Of a stretch of 64,000 bases of DNA, positions 1-9,989 are shown in pieces. Every line of letters begins with the position of its first letter. The stretch's first letter is position 1. The notes under the pieces are model-generated. The model did no database searches. It was given only the letters and a program-made list of their open reading frames with translations, and was not told the DNA's origin. Origin of the DNA: Megalopta genalis. Taxonomy: Eukaryota > Arthropoda > Insecta > Hymenoptera > Halictidae. The position numbers and the translations under genes are program-made. The stretch spans positions 13,100,001-13,164,000 of the forward strand of contig NC_135016.1 of assembly GCF_051020955.1 (NCBI RefSeq), written 5' to 3'.

Positions 1-571
1 AACTAAGTAATTGGCGATTTGTTCAATGAAATAAAAATTTTTTTTTACTTGGAATGAAGTTTAATCTGTAATGTATTTTCCATTTTGTTCGATGACCTTT
101 TGCCATCTCTCTGACAACTTGAAAATTCCACGCTCGTAGAAAGTCTGATCCTTCTCGGCCAAAAACTGAGTTAAGTGAGATTTTACAGTGTCATCATCCT
201 TAAAAGTTTTACCACGAAGGGAGTTGTCCAGGGACCGAAATAAGTGGTAATCCGATGGCGCGAGATCAAGGCTATATGGTGGGTGTAACATCAATTCCCA
301 ACCAATATCCATCAATTTTTGCCGAGTGGACAAAGACATGTGCGGCCTAGCATTGTCCTGGTTGAAAATGACACCTTTACGATTGACCAATTCTGGTCGC
401 TTTTCCTTGACCGCTGCATTCAATTTGTCCAGTTGCTAACATTCACGGATAATAAAAAATAACATAATAATAATAATAATAATTTTATAATATAACAGTT
501 ACGGATATCATAAAAATGGGAGTGAGAGACATCTATAACTGAAATCGGCAATTACTTAGTTGCCAACCCAA
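1..571 (-). mobile_element. Internally deleted mariner element, copy 1 (left edge cut by window)
   Basis: The right terminus reads ...TTGCCAACCCAA and is followed by TA (572-573), the target duplication expected for mariner. The left terminus begins inside the inverted repeat: about 10 bases present in the sister copy at 44144 are missing because the window starts here. The terminal repeats share about 30 bp (ttgggttgg.aactaagta...). Only the C-terminal third of a transposase is left inside, followed by an (ATA)n stretch. A full mariner is about 1.3 kb and this one is about 0.58 kb, so it is non-autonomous. The sister copy has the same internal deletion. Confidence 0.9.
61..435 (-). pseudogene. 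Mariner transposase, C-terminal remnant
   Basis: About 124 codons remain, from a segment beginning QLDKLNAAVKEKRP to the family-type end WQKVIEQNGKYI. The second catalytic Asp lies in QDNARPH and the third in LAPSDYHLF, with 34 residues between them, which is the DD34D spacing of mariner. The usual HQDNARPH reads NQDNARPH and YSPDLAPSD reads YSLDLAPSD, both signs of decay. A stop codon lies directly upstream of QLDKLN (436-438), so the N-terminal DNA-binding domain and first catalytic Asp are gone. It cannot encode an active enzyme. The family is certain. Placement near the cecropia-type (SETMAR-like) subfamily rests only on remembered similarity of the tail. Confidence 0.9.
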
Positions 572-573
572 TA

Positions 574-899
574 ATTAATCCTGTATCTACCACTCTTGTA
601 TGCTACAGAATTGAAATTTGGCACGGTGGATTTCCTCTTGTCGACTATCAAACGGTGTAATATTCGCTGCAAGAGTAAATATGACCGTCTCCTGCGACTG
701 GGTCTGTTTAATTATCGCATTAACAGTGATGCATAATTGATAGAATATATTTTGCCTATGCTGCAACCCTGCACGACATTTTCAGTTGTCACATTTGCGT
801 GGCAGCGATGAGTAATTATTACATTGAGGTCCTTTATGCAAAATAAAAATTTTCTGATCAAATTGTAAGGTGCCAAAAGATAAGTAATAAAAATGCACC
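574..899. other. AT-rich spacer with no recognised gene
   Basis: No coding or structural signal was recognised. Around 828-860 there is a decayed match to the ...TTTATGCAAAATAAAAATT motif that recurs across the window as the end of a diffuse inverted-repeat family. Confidence 0.4.
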
Positions 900-903
900 T
901 TAA

Positions 904-1244
904 CACGGTCCGTGCCGAGCTATTTTTACTCGACTCTTCACATTGACTATTTGATATTTTACGAAAATTTGCTATATTGTATAATATAATATTATATAAT
1001 ATTATTAGTATTGTATGATAATTATTATATACTAATTATTAGTATTGTATAATATTATATAATATAATATATATATATAATTATTAATTATCGTATGTAT
1101 AACAATGAAACAAACTTATTATTATCTATTCTTGTGGTGGAAATTAATTCTTCAATTCTGAGTTTTTGTTGTAAACTATTTTTCTAGAGCATTAAATAAA
1201 CATGTAAGCATGTACCATCAGTGGTACACGTGGCGTGGAACGTG
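904..1244. mobile_element. piggyBac-type TTAA MITE
   Basis: The element is flanked by TTAA on both sides (900-903 and 1245-1248). The left end reads CACGGTCCGTGCCGAGC and the right end, read inward on the other strand, CACGTTCCACGCCACGTG, giving imperfect inverted ends. The interior is AT-rich with TATAAT-type microsatellite and has no coding potential. The exact TTAA duplication and short imperfect ends are typical of non-autonomous piggyBac-superfamily elements. No transposase is present to confirm this. Confidence 0.7.
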
Positions 1245-1259
1245 TTAAATTAATAAATA

Positions 1260-2631
1260 TTATGAGGGATTAAGAAAAATATTGTGCTACTATCAACTAA
1301 AGTCAATTCTGATGATGAGATTACAACAGTTACCGTAGACGTGCGCGCTAAATACCTGGTTCGCGTGTTTACGAATAGCTAATGACACTCGGTTCGAATC
1401 CAAAATTGAGGATATTCTTCTTCTTCATTGGTTTTCGAATTTCAGGCATTATGGGGTCCCTTAGTGTGGTAGCCGTAGTCTTCATCATCAGCTTCCATGT
1501 AGATTTCATGCATGCTAAAGTATAAACATCATCCCAGGTGGCCGTTATTGGTGGCGTAATGTATCGTCCAACAAAGCGGCCCTCTGGGACATGTCTATTT
1601 TTTTACTATGGCGTGTCTTAGCAAACAACTGTAGAAGTTTGGAACGCTGCTTGTGAAAGTATTTTATCAGAGAATTAATATGAAAATAGCGTAATATCTT
1701 TTTTCCTTGTTTTATATTGGTTATTTATGGTCGCGTAAGCCACTAATCCGGGTAATTAGCGACTGAATGTTCTGATTTTTGAATCTTCAGATTAAGTATA
1801 TGTACACTGTTCGCGTGTATGGTGCACGATATATTGTCTATTGGGAAATAAGCTAACGTGAACTTCAAATTTCGATCATTGGGAGCCCTTCGAATTGTTT
1901 AGTTTGTTTTCGAACTGCTCGCTTGAAAAGTGAGTTCATTCGCTTCAAATTTCGATCACTCGAAAATTCGAGCATTGGAACACTATTTAGTCGGTGTGTC
2001 ACCCTTTCGAAAGCGCAGATATATCATACTACCATAGCTTGTACATACATCTGGTTTACTGTGGTGTGTAGATGATTTCGTTTTCGCTTCCGGGGCAAAT
2101 TATCCGAAGCTGTGTTTATAGGTTACGTATGGTCTAAGATCTGAAATATCTTCTATCCGTTTATGTGAACGTGAACTGCGGTTATTTGAACGAAAAGTTA
2201 CAAGTACAGTAATTTCTCCCGGAAATGCCAAATTTCGGGTTGCTGTGAATTTTCCTGTGCTAGTCCTACGCCTATGTAATTCATTGCTGTGGCGACGGAG
2301 TCGGTCGAACGTGTGACGTTCCCGGAAGACAACACGAAATTGTCTGTAGGACGTGAGTCAGGTAAGAAAAACCGCTAATAACTAATTAGCAAGTTCTTTC
2401 TGTGTTCAGTAACTCTAATAGCTCGAAAATGATGCATTGACATTTTTTAATTCTCACAATGAATCTACTATTTTAAGTTGCAGCTATCCAATTTTTCCAG
2501 AAATGCATAAAATCCGCAGTCTACTTATCACTGCCACGTAGAGGTGACCACTGAAAATATGATGTAGGGTTCCGGCGTAGGTAAAATTGTATCAATTATG
2601 CATCACTGCTTTTTTTCTTAATCCCTCATAA
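1260..2631. mobile_element. 1.37 kb inverted-repeat element of unknown family
   Basis: The 20 bp sequence TTATGAGGGATTAAGAAAAA at 1260-1279 recurs inverted at the right end (2612-2631). TA dinucleotides at 1258-1259 and 2632-2633 could be the target duplication. No transposase motif was found inside. The interior is less AT-rich than usual MITEs and contains a small ORF (1451-1525), a CAGTAATTTCTCCC end motif at about 2210, and a TAAAATCCGCAGTC-type motif at about 2508. A TA duplication would fit the Tc1/mariner superfamily, but the ends are not recognised. Confidence 0.6.
1451..1525 (+). CDS. Small ORF with signal-peptide-like start; possible exon, unproven
   Basis: An ATG at 1451 opens a 24-codon frame that begins MGSLSVVAVVFIISF and then stops. 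The stretch VVAVVFII is strongly hydrophobic and resembles an insect secretory signal. Seven bases upstream is an acceptor-like TTTTCGAATTTCAG (ending about 1445), and a weak GT lies near the end of the frame (AAA|GTATAA). It could be a first coding exon of a secreted protein, or chance. No downstream exon was identified, and the ORF lies inside the element 1260-2631. I do not recognise a family. Confidence 0.2.
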   Translation: MGSLSVVAVVFIISFHVDFMHAKV

Positions 2632-2633
2632 TA

Positions 2634-2820
2634 CAGTAATTTCTCCCTAATCCGCTAAAAAGATCCTAATCCGCATCTAAAAAATGGACAATTTGGGAAG
2701 AGGAGATACGATTATTCGAGCCTTGCGGCTCGTTTTCGTAGTTACCGATTGCCTATGAAAACGAGCTGCAAGGCTCGATTAATCGTACGTCGCCTTCCTG
2801 AATTGTCCATTTTTGTTTCC
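2634..2820. mobile_element. MITE with CAGTAATTTCTCCC end and long internal hairpin
   Basis: It begins CAGTAATTTCTCCCTAATCC directly after the TA that ends the previous element. Bases 2680-2814 form an imperfect hairpin of about 55 bp per arm: both arms start with AAAATGGACAATT and contain TACGATTATTCGAGCCTTGC-like sequence. The right terminal repeat is not visible, so the copy is truncated. A better copy lies at 32924-33097, and a partial one at about 3985-4075. Confidence 0.6.
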
Positions 2821-3415
2821 AAGCTTTTGTACATTTTTGTACCATAGTCGGAATGATTTTTCTGTTTCACTTTTTTGAATATATTTCGGTTGGAACATTT
2901 CGTAACCGATATTAGCCTAATAGAAATTATTTATTATTATTGAATTTGGTTGTTGTTTTCGATTTTTCATATTTTACGATAAAGTGGAATTGTTTGACGT
3001 TTCTTTACACATCGTTCGTTAATTCTTTTTCCAAGCAAAAAGGGGCCTACGTTTATGAAAATATCATCCGTACTATATTGAGAAATAAATTATTCTAATA
3101 CATCTTCTTCAGATTCTGTTTCAGTTCGTATCTTTAAATTATTCGACGATATGGTTATATTTTACGTTTCTATGTTTTGCTATGTGATATTACGAGGGAA
3201 TTTGGTTTGCATATATACATATATGTACATATAGTACAATACAATATTTATAATATATACAATATTTATTCTATTTTTTGTTAGTGTAGTATATATTTGT
3301 AGAATAGTTTTATTTTAATCAGAGTTAGAGAAACCTTAGAAATAACATTTGGTGCCTGTCACATTATAAAGCAATTCGCACAATTAACTCATTCATTCCC
3401 AATTCATGGCAAAAA
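2821..3415. other. AT-rich DNA with no recognised feature
   Basis: Low-complexity AT-rich sequence, including ATATACATATATGTACATAT-like runs at about 3210-3290. No coding or repeat-end signal was recognised. Confidence 0.4.
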
Positions 3416-3419
3416 AATG

Positions 3420-3535
3420 TCGAATCGTGACATGTGACCTCCGAATTGCCTTCAAATCGTGTCATGTGTCCATCGAATTGCCTTCAAATCGTGTCACATG
3501 GTCTCCGAATTGCCTTCGAATCGTGTGAAAAAATT
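3420..3535 (+). repeat. 32 bp minisatellite, about 3.5 units
   Basis: Units contain CGAATTGCCTTCAAATCGTG, with CGAATTGCC starting at 3442, 3474 and 3506, a period of 32 bp. Units differ by a few substitutions. Confidence 0.8.
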
Positions 3536-3595
3536 CGAAATAAAAAAGTTAAGTCATCGTTTCGATTCTAGCGTTACTATGAATTCATATTAATA

Positions 3596-3931
3596 CAGGG
3601 TGTCCCAAAAATGTCTCGCAATCCGAAAGTGGCGAGTTCCTCAGGTCATTCGAAGCAACTTCTTCCTTTACAAAAATATTCTCCGAGGCACCGTTAACGA
3701 GTTATTAACGAGAAACAGTGACCAATGAGAGGCGAGCTCAGCTGGCGCGAGGCGACCGAGCCAATGAGCGGAACTGGGCTTCGTGCCGTACTCGATTCTT
3801 ATTGGTCACTGTTTTTCGTTAATATCTCGTTAACGGCGCCTCGGAGAACATTTTTGTAAAGGAAGAAGCTGCTTCAAATGATCCGAGGAACCCGCTATTT
3901 CCGGATTGCGAGACATTTTTGGGACACCCTG
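3596..3931. mobile_element. Palindromic MITE with ~135 bp inverted arms
   Basis: The left end CAGGGTGTCCCAAAAATGTC and the exact inverse at the right end are flanked by TA at 3594-3595 and 3932-3933. Similarity continues inward for about 135 bp per arm (roughly 85-90% by eye), including TTCTTCCTTTACAAAAAT and AACAGTGACCAAT. The centre (about 3735-3800) is a short GC-rich spacer. Nothing is encoded. It is a fold-back type non-autonomous DNA transposon, and the superfamily cannot be told from the ends alone. Confidence 0.85.
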
Positions 3932-3982
3932 TATACTCCGACACATGCCGGCCGCTGCCTTTTTCGCCGACTACACCGAGTT

Positions 3983-4075
3983 ACTATAAGAACGAGCCAC
4001 GAGGCTCGAAGAATCGGGTCTTAGTATTCTCTCGGTTTCAAATCCGATCTCCGAACAGGAGAAATTACTGTAGCG
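3983..4075. mobile_element. Partial copy of the CAGTAATTTCTCC-ended MITE
   Basis: AACGAGCCACGAGGCTCGAA matches the hairpin core of the copies at 2634 and 32924. The segment ends AGGAGAAATTACTGTAG, the inverse of their terminal motif. Only the right half is recognisable. Confidence 0.5.
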
Positions 4076-4079
4076 AGAC

Positions 4080-5050
4080 TGACCCTCCTCCTATCACACG
4101 AATCTATCCGGTCGTACGAACTAGTTTTCTCCCGCCGAGTTCACGCAATTGTAGTTCCATCGTGCTTGCACATCTCGCGCATAAAACAAATCCACATTTC
4201 CCGAGCGAAAAGTAAATTTCCGAAATTACGAGCAGAAAATCGTGCAGTGTTACGAGGCAGCCAAAGTAAACGTAAAATTCGTTTACGAAAGCAACGTCGC
4301 GTCGGTCACCGGCGGCCATGGCGGCAGCGTTAATCGCGGCTGGATATTCCGGATCCCCGGGCACCGTCGAGAAAATCAAAATAAAGGACACGAAGGGAAA
4401 CGGCACGGATCTTTACAGTCTCCGGAGAGACTCCGCGGGCGATGAATGTCACGCAAATCGTCCGTAGGAAACGGCAGAAACGGCGCCAGCTCCGTAAAAT
4501 GAAATTCATCGCTTAACCCCGCGGAGCCCTCTCGCCCCTCGAGGGGCGTCGCGGGGGTGGCTAAGGTTACTTTGCACTTTCTCCGTCTCCGTTCTGCCGC
4601 CCTGTCCGCTTTAGCATACGTATAAGGTCGCGGAGTGCAGTTACGCGGAGTTACGGGGGCATAATCCGCGTCCCGTGGCGTTCTCCCTGCATTCGTCTGC
4701 GTTTTCCCTTCAATTCATCTCCGCCCCTCGCTGCGTTAACGTTATGGGTCACCGTAAAACGTATCGGCCGTTCCTCGCCCCGTCCGCCTCGGTTTTATCT
4801 GCGTTTTTACGCCGGATTGCCCGGCCGTGGATTGTTAATAAGACGCGTCGCGCGGCGCGGCGCGAGACACAGACGCGAACGCAACACGCCCAGCGGAACG
4901 CCGCGCCGCGGAAAACGTTCCGGCGCTCGCGGGTAATCGCTCCGGCTACGGATTATTATGGATTCATGGCTAATACTAAAATCCGGGGAAATTAAAGTTA
5001 CGAGAAACTCGGATGCCGGTTTAACGGTCTTCTTTTGTCTGGACAATGTA
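4080..5050. other. GC/CpG-rich island, no assignable gene
   Basis: Base composition changes sharply from the AT-rich surroundings, and CpG is frequent (for example around 4840-4930). Open frames of 67-106 codons exist on both strands and overlap one another, which is expected from GC-rich DNA with few stops. None shows a motif that I recognise. A CGTATAAGG string at 4619 is a weak TATA-like site. This could be an unmethylated promoter region or conserved non-coding DNA. Confidence 0.4.
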
Positions 5051-5205
5051 GTTATCGGCGGGAGCTTGGGTCAGTGGCGGACTGATGGAATTCTAGACTG
5101 TTTTACGGAAGTGCAGCTTAACAATGTTTCATGTTTATACGGGTCTTTATATCGGCTATAAAGCTCGTAATCGATTTAGCTGAGTTTTCGTATACTTTCA
5201 TTATT

Positions 5206-5443
5206 TGAGCCGTTTATTTTGAAAGTGGCATAAGTCACTTTGTTTTTAAGTCGATATATTTAAGGGTTTGCGTTTTAACACCTTTAAAAATATGGATGTT
5301 AACTTTCGAGAAGATTTACTTGTATTTGTTATCCCAGGATACTGATATTTTTTTCAGTATAAATAATTTCGTATCAACATTAAAAAATCACCACTTTTCA
5401 TTACGGTAATGTGACTTATGCCACTTTCAAAATAAACGGCTCA
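5206..5443. mobile_element. TGAGCC-ended MITE, copy A
   Basis: The ends are TGAGCCGTTTATTTTGAAAG and its inverse, continuing with GTGGCATAAGTCAC, so the terminal repeats are about 33 bp and near perfect. The element is about 238 bp with no coding sequence. Copies at 20251-20509 (opposite orientation) and 7649-7899 (diverged) establish a family. The target duplication is not clear. Confidence 0.85.
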
Positions 5444-6081
5444 TTTGTACCGCGTTATTTGAAAGTTCGAAAATAAATGGAAGATATCGATTCGGTATCT
5501 GGTGATGCGTTGAATATTTTTCTATCCTCGAAGTAATTTTTTTCTTCAAATTTTTAATATGCTGTTTATATTGTTTCTGAAGTAATCTTTCAGAAGACAC
5601 ATTTTTACACAATAATCTGTAATCTGTGCGTAAATTACTTTATCCATGCCTTAGCATCTCGCAATCGCTTTCATTTCTATATTCATTTGGACTATTCTGT
5701 TTTAAAAAATGTATAAATGTATAACTAATATTGAAACTTTTAAATTTTACTTCCATTTTAACTTCTCGTCAAGCAGAATTCATTTTAACGAAGAAAGAAT
5801 TATTTACGATATTCTTAGATTAAGAATTTGGCAGTCGATTTCGAAGTTTCTTTAAAAGATATAAATTGTCCTATAAAACAAATATCAAGTCTTCTTTCAA
5901 TATTAGCAGAAAGAAAAGAAAATATTCTGGAGCCAATAACTATATGCATATAAATCTCTCCAAAAGTAACAAACTTTCTGAGGCAGCAGTTGAAAAACTA
6001 GTTAATTGTAAAAATTAACATGGAAGAAATTAATCAATAAATTATGAAAGAACACTATATTCTATCATTATTATTCAAATC
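5444..6081. other. AT-rich unique DNA
   Basis: No gene, repeat family end or RNA signature was recognised. Confidence 0.35.
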
Positions 6082-6308
6082 GATTATTTTCCGAATTAAT
6101 TGCTGTACAAATAAATTATTTTCCACATTAATTGCTTTATAAATAAACTATTTTCCGAATTAATTGCTGTACAACTAAATTATTTTCCACATTAATTGCT
6201 GTACAACTAAATTATTTTCCACATTAATTGCTGTACAAATAAATTATTTCCCGAATTAATTGCTGTACAAATAAATTATTTTCCGAATTAATTGCTGTAC
6301 GAATAAAT
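6082..6308 (+). repeat. 32 bp tandem repeat, 7 units
   Basis: Units contain ATTATTTTCCGAATTAATTG followed by CTGTACAAATAA. Two alternating variants (CCGAATTAA and CCACATTAA) occur. The array runs into TTCGAATAA-type sequence at 6310-6370. Confidence 0.85.
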
Positions 6309-7648
6309 TCATATTTGAACAACAAATAATTTCATATTCGAATTAATTTTTATTCGAATAAAATTTTGCCCAATTCTGGCCTGAACGGTAAAATTGATAT
6401 GAAGCTAATTTTATAAAGAAGTGCAATTATACTGAATAAATAAAAGAGAAGTATTATAAATAAGAGTAGATTCCATATTTACTGCGCGATTCGTTAATCG
6501 ATAATTCGCTATTTTAAAGTCAAGTCCGTTTCTATTCTTTTCTACCTCTGTGTACATACATAGTACATACAGGACGAGGCATGTAAACAGGAACACTTTA
6601 ATGTCTTTCCTATTTACAGAGGCAGATAAGAAGACTTAGTGCAAATTAAGGTGTTCTAATTTGCAAGTGAAATGATAAAAATAAATGTAGCCTCAAGGTT
6701 TTCAAGAAAAATTTAAATAGCTTTTTTAAATCTAAATAACGCAATGAATAGAAAATAATGCAAAAAACCTAGCACAATAATTATAGTATAAATGTGTTAA
6801 TCCAATTTTTTAAATAACTTTTGGATACTGCAACAGATGCAAACTCATTATTAATTAATAATAGATCGTTTCAGTTTATATAACAGTTAACAAAAAGACT
6901 TGAAAATCTAAGATCGTTGAAATAATAAATCTCGGTAGAAATTCGTGTCAATATCGACATTCTTTTCCACAAAATAACACAAACAGTTACTTTTAAAAGG
7001 TCAAGTGCTCTTTTATCCGTAAAGTCCTCTCTTCCAGCGCACGCGACTTCGAACCTCAACCTAACTAAATCATACAATCGAGGCTCCACGATGCTCTCAA
7101 TTCCCTAACTTCTAAATCCCCTTTTAAAAGAGCGTTGCGCCGAAGTACAGAATTGACGCACCGTAGAATGAATTCTAGGTAGACAGAACTTGTATAAACA
7201 AACCAATAGATCTTCCATTAATGCATTTCACTGTCACGGTATGAATGACAATAATTTTTAACTAAGTTTTGAAATTCATTTTTATTGTAATATGTCGAAC
7301 AGGCTGAATATCACTAGGATTTTCAGAATACAAAAGACTTCAATTAATATTTGCTATGTTAAATTTTAACTTTTTAGTTTCAGTTTCGTGAGTTGAAATA
7401 CTTTGATATTATGGACATTTTTTAAATCAACAGTATTTGGACAAATTTTTGAATATTCGACACTTAAATAACTTGTTTATTCCAAGTTCCAATTCCAATT
7501 TCTAGAAAATTATCGATTGCAGATACTTTATTACTTTATATATTTTCTAAATAAAAGTATTATTGTTACTTAACGGATATAATTATCATTGTACCGATAA
7601 ATCAATTTAGTATACATCTGTATATCACATAAATTTTTAAATCTTAAA
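6309..7648. other. AT-rich DNA with no recognised gene
   Basis: Short frames on the minus strand (6411-6596, 6871-7089) show no family features and are probably chance. Nothing else was recognised. Confidence 0.35.
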
Positions 7649-7899
7649 TGAGCCGTTTATTTTGAAAGTGGTCTAAGTCCATTTATTTTGAAATCCAGAT
7701 ATTTAAGAATTTTGCGTTTCAATAAATTAAAAAGATATTAGTAATTGATAATGTTTTTATATTTCTAAGAGATAATGCGTACTAAAGGCTTTGTTCAAGT
7801 GAAATTATATTGTATAACATAAAAATGTAAATATTAAAATAGCTAGCTCGATATATATTTGGAAAACGGACTTAGATTACTTTCAAAATAAACAGCTCA
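7649..7899. mobile_element. TGAGCC-ended MITE, diverged copy C
   Basis: The left end TGAGCCGTTTATTTTGAAAG is intact. The right end has decayed to CTTTCAAAATAAACAGCTCA. The interior is related to copy A around ATATTTAAGAATTTTGCGTT but is diverged. A mariner sits only 6 bp to its right. Confidence 0.8.
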
Positions 7900-7905
7900 T
7901 ATCTA

Positions 7906-8468
7906 TTAGGTCTACCGGAAAGTTCTGTCCGATAGTGTCACTTCAAATTTCAATCCATATGCACATGTTGATTTGAGACATATATGACTATCTCTCTTTA
8001 TCATTGCATTTACACACATGTACTCTCCTAAATAAACTGAAACAAAGATGTCTCATGTCATTATTAAGTGAGACGCGATCGCGAAAACATGGCTACCGAT
8101 GATAATGCCAGACCACATGCTGCTTTGGCGACTCGTCAGAAAATCGCAGAGCTAGGCCGGGAAATTCTGTCGCATCCACCATACTCCCCAGACCTAGCAC
8201 CCTTCGATTATCACTTGTTTCTCTCTTTGCAAAACTTTTTACAGGAAAAAAAATTCAAAACTGAAGCTGATGTCAACCAAGCACTAGTTGAGTTCTTCGC
8301 CTCTAAAAATAAATCATTTTTTAAAAATGACATTTATAAGTTGCCATCACGCTGGCAAGAAGTCATAAGTAACGATGGAAAGTATATTCTACAATAAATA
8401 TTATTAAATGTATGAAAATTGTGTTATATTTCAATTCAAGAACGGACAGAACTTTCCGGTAGACCTAA
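7906..8468 (+). mobile_element. Internally deleted mariner element, second family
   Basis: Perfect 26 bp inverted ends begin TTAGGTCTACCGGAAAGTTC. TA duplications flank the element at 7904-7905 and 8469-8470. Its 563 bp is less than half the length of a full mariner. The 5' part keeps leader sequence, and the rest is the transposase tail. Perfect ends suggest a younger age than the decayed copies nearby. Confidence 0.93.
8089..8397 (+). pseudogene. Mariner transposase, C-terminal remnant
   Basis: The frame reads DNARPHAALATRQKI and then HPPYSPDLAPFDYHLF. The two catalytic Asp residues are separated by 34 residues (DD34D). It ends with the family-typical SRWQEVISNDGKYI and a stop at 8395. The open frame extends upstream to 8068 through non-homologous codons. 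An ATG at 8048 is in another frame and stops after seven codons, so the deletion joined a leader fragment to the tail out of frame. The N-terminal helix-turn-helix domain and the first Asp are missing. The enzyme would have cut and pasted its element at TA sites in the nucleus, but this remnant cannot. Its sequence differs clearly from the tail at 61-435. Confidence 0.92.
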
Positions 8469-8559
8469 TATATATCACATAAACTGTAAAAAATTACTAT
8501 TAATTTGCAGAATATACCCTCTTTATAGAGATTAAAACTGCTTAAATGTGAAAAAAAGA

Positions 8560-9700
8560 GTTCTCTTTGCTCCAAGACTCGCTATGCCCAGGCCTGCCTT
8601 ATTCATGTAACCTCGATGTAATCAAGATCAGAATAGCATCCACCGACAACACCGATACTCATAACCCTGAAACGATACCTTCGAATCTCCTGGACACGAA
8701 TCGAAGTGACCAGCGGCTCGGTCCCGTGGCACAGAGTTTAAATTCATACGTCAACAAGCTTGACTCCTGCGCGATCCACGCGTTTTCCCAATTTCCGTTC
8801 GTTCCTGTCCGCGACGGGGCCGAAGAAGAGCACAGAGAAAAGGGACCGAGACCCTCTGAGTGTCTCGCGGCTCGTCTCCGGAATGTCTTGCAGCCGAGCA
8901 ATTATTGCATTCGCCGATGCGTTGTCGGCTCCGATGTGCATTCAGCCGGCTCGGGGGCAGGGGTGGCAGAAAATTTATCCCGGACAACAGCTGTCGGGTC
9001 ACCTGTTCAAACAGCCGTATTTCGCGGCGCTATAAAATCGCCTCGTGTCGAGCCCGGAGCCCGGAGCCAGGTGAGACTGGTTTACATTTCTCGCTTCTCG
9101 ACGTTACGGGGTTTCGAGTGGCGTTTTCGATAATATCGGAACTCCCGGGAGCACGGCGACCGACCGAGCAAACGGCCGTTGCCCGTTCGTTCGGCTCTGG
9201 GCTGCTCGCCGCGATGGAAATTCCTGGCTGGCACTTTTCGGTGCCGATCGATTTAACGCGGGGTCTCCCGTTCGCCCCCAGCCCCCGCCGATCGACCCCT
9301 ATTCGCGCCGACGGTAAACAGAATTCCGTTTTCGATTATGATTTACCTTTGTTTTCGGGGCGGATCGATCGCGCCTGGAAATTGTAGGCCACCGGGACTA
9401 TTGAAATTTATTCGGTTGTTACACGTGGACCGATAGCCGCTTTGTACTGTGTGCGTGGATACGCGCGGCCTCGCGTTGGCTCAACGGGTGTATGAACACG
9501 GAAGCGATTGGCTTGTTAATAGATTGCTGATCGATCTGAATATTTGTGTTCCCGCGCGGAAATGTCAACTAATCTCATTGCTGGCCGCCTGGTTTCATCG
9601 TGCCGGATTTTTTTCCTCCGGGTTCTGGGCGACGCGCGTTAATGGGGCAATATTTTTGGTCGTGTGATTGGCCGAGCGACGGGCTTTTGTTTATTAATTT
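8560..9700. other. GC/CpG-rich island with overlapping spurious frames
   Basis: Several frames of 80-188 codons overlap on both strands (the longest are 8567-9133 and 8860-9387, plus strand). They have no recognisable domain, and their mutual overlap argues for composition rather than coding. A TATAAAA string at 9031-9037 and a good splice-donor-like CAG|GTGAGA at 9070/9071 lie within it. It may be a promoter region of a neighbouring gene. Confidence 0.4.
9031..9037 (+). promoter_or_regulatory. TATA-box-like site in GC-rich island
   Basis: GCGCTATAAAATCGCC stands out in GC-rich sequence. A start about 30 bases downstream would fall near 9061, just before the donor-like CAG|GTGAGA at 9070. 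No arthropod TCAGT initiator is seen at that place, so this is only a candidate. Confidence 0.25.
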
Positions 9701-9989
9701 TTCAATAGCTTCGGACTGATTCGGCGGAATATAAATTTCTCGCCGGATCAACCGAGGTTTAACCCCTTGTCATACTTTGACGAGCCCCTGACGCGCGATG
9801 GAGATTTCTGGTAATAACCTGTTAAATATTCATATTTAATGCTGTTCCGTTCTCTTTAGTTCGAATAAAATTCTGATTTCTTGTCGTCGGTATTTATACA
9901 TTGAAGTAAATGTAGTCACACGATGAATATAAATGATCTTTTTTTTCTTCTTAGAAATTATCACAATCGAACAACTTCTAATCATTGGA

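Noticed and set aside
1391..1401. GGTTCGAATCC, a perfect tRNA B-box
   Set aside because: The flanking bases do not form a T stem (CTCGG against CCAAA), and no matching A-box or acceptor stem was found. At most it is a decayed tRNA-derived SINE piece.
8567..9387. Long overlapping frames (188 and 175 codons)
   Set aside because: Both lie in a CpG-rich island, overlap each other and minus-strand frames, and show no motif. GC content alone explains the lack of stops.
9755..9800. TTTAACCCCTTGTCATACTT, like a piggyBac-type MITE end
   Set aside because: No inverse partner with TTAA was found downstream, so an element could not be delimited.
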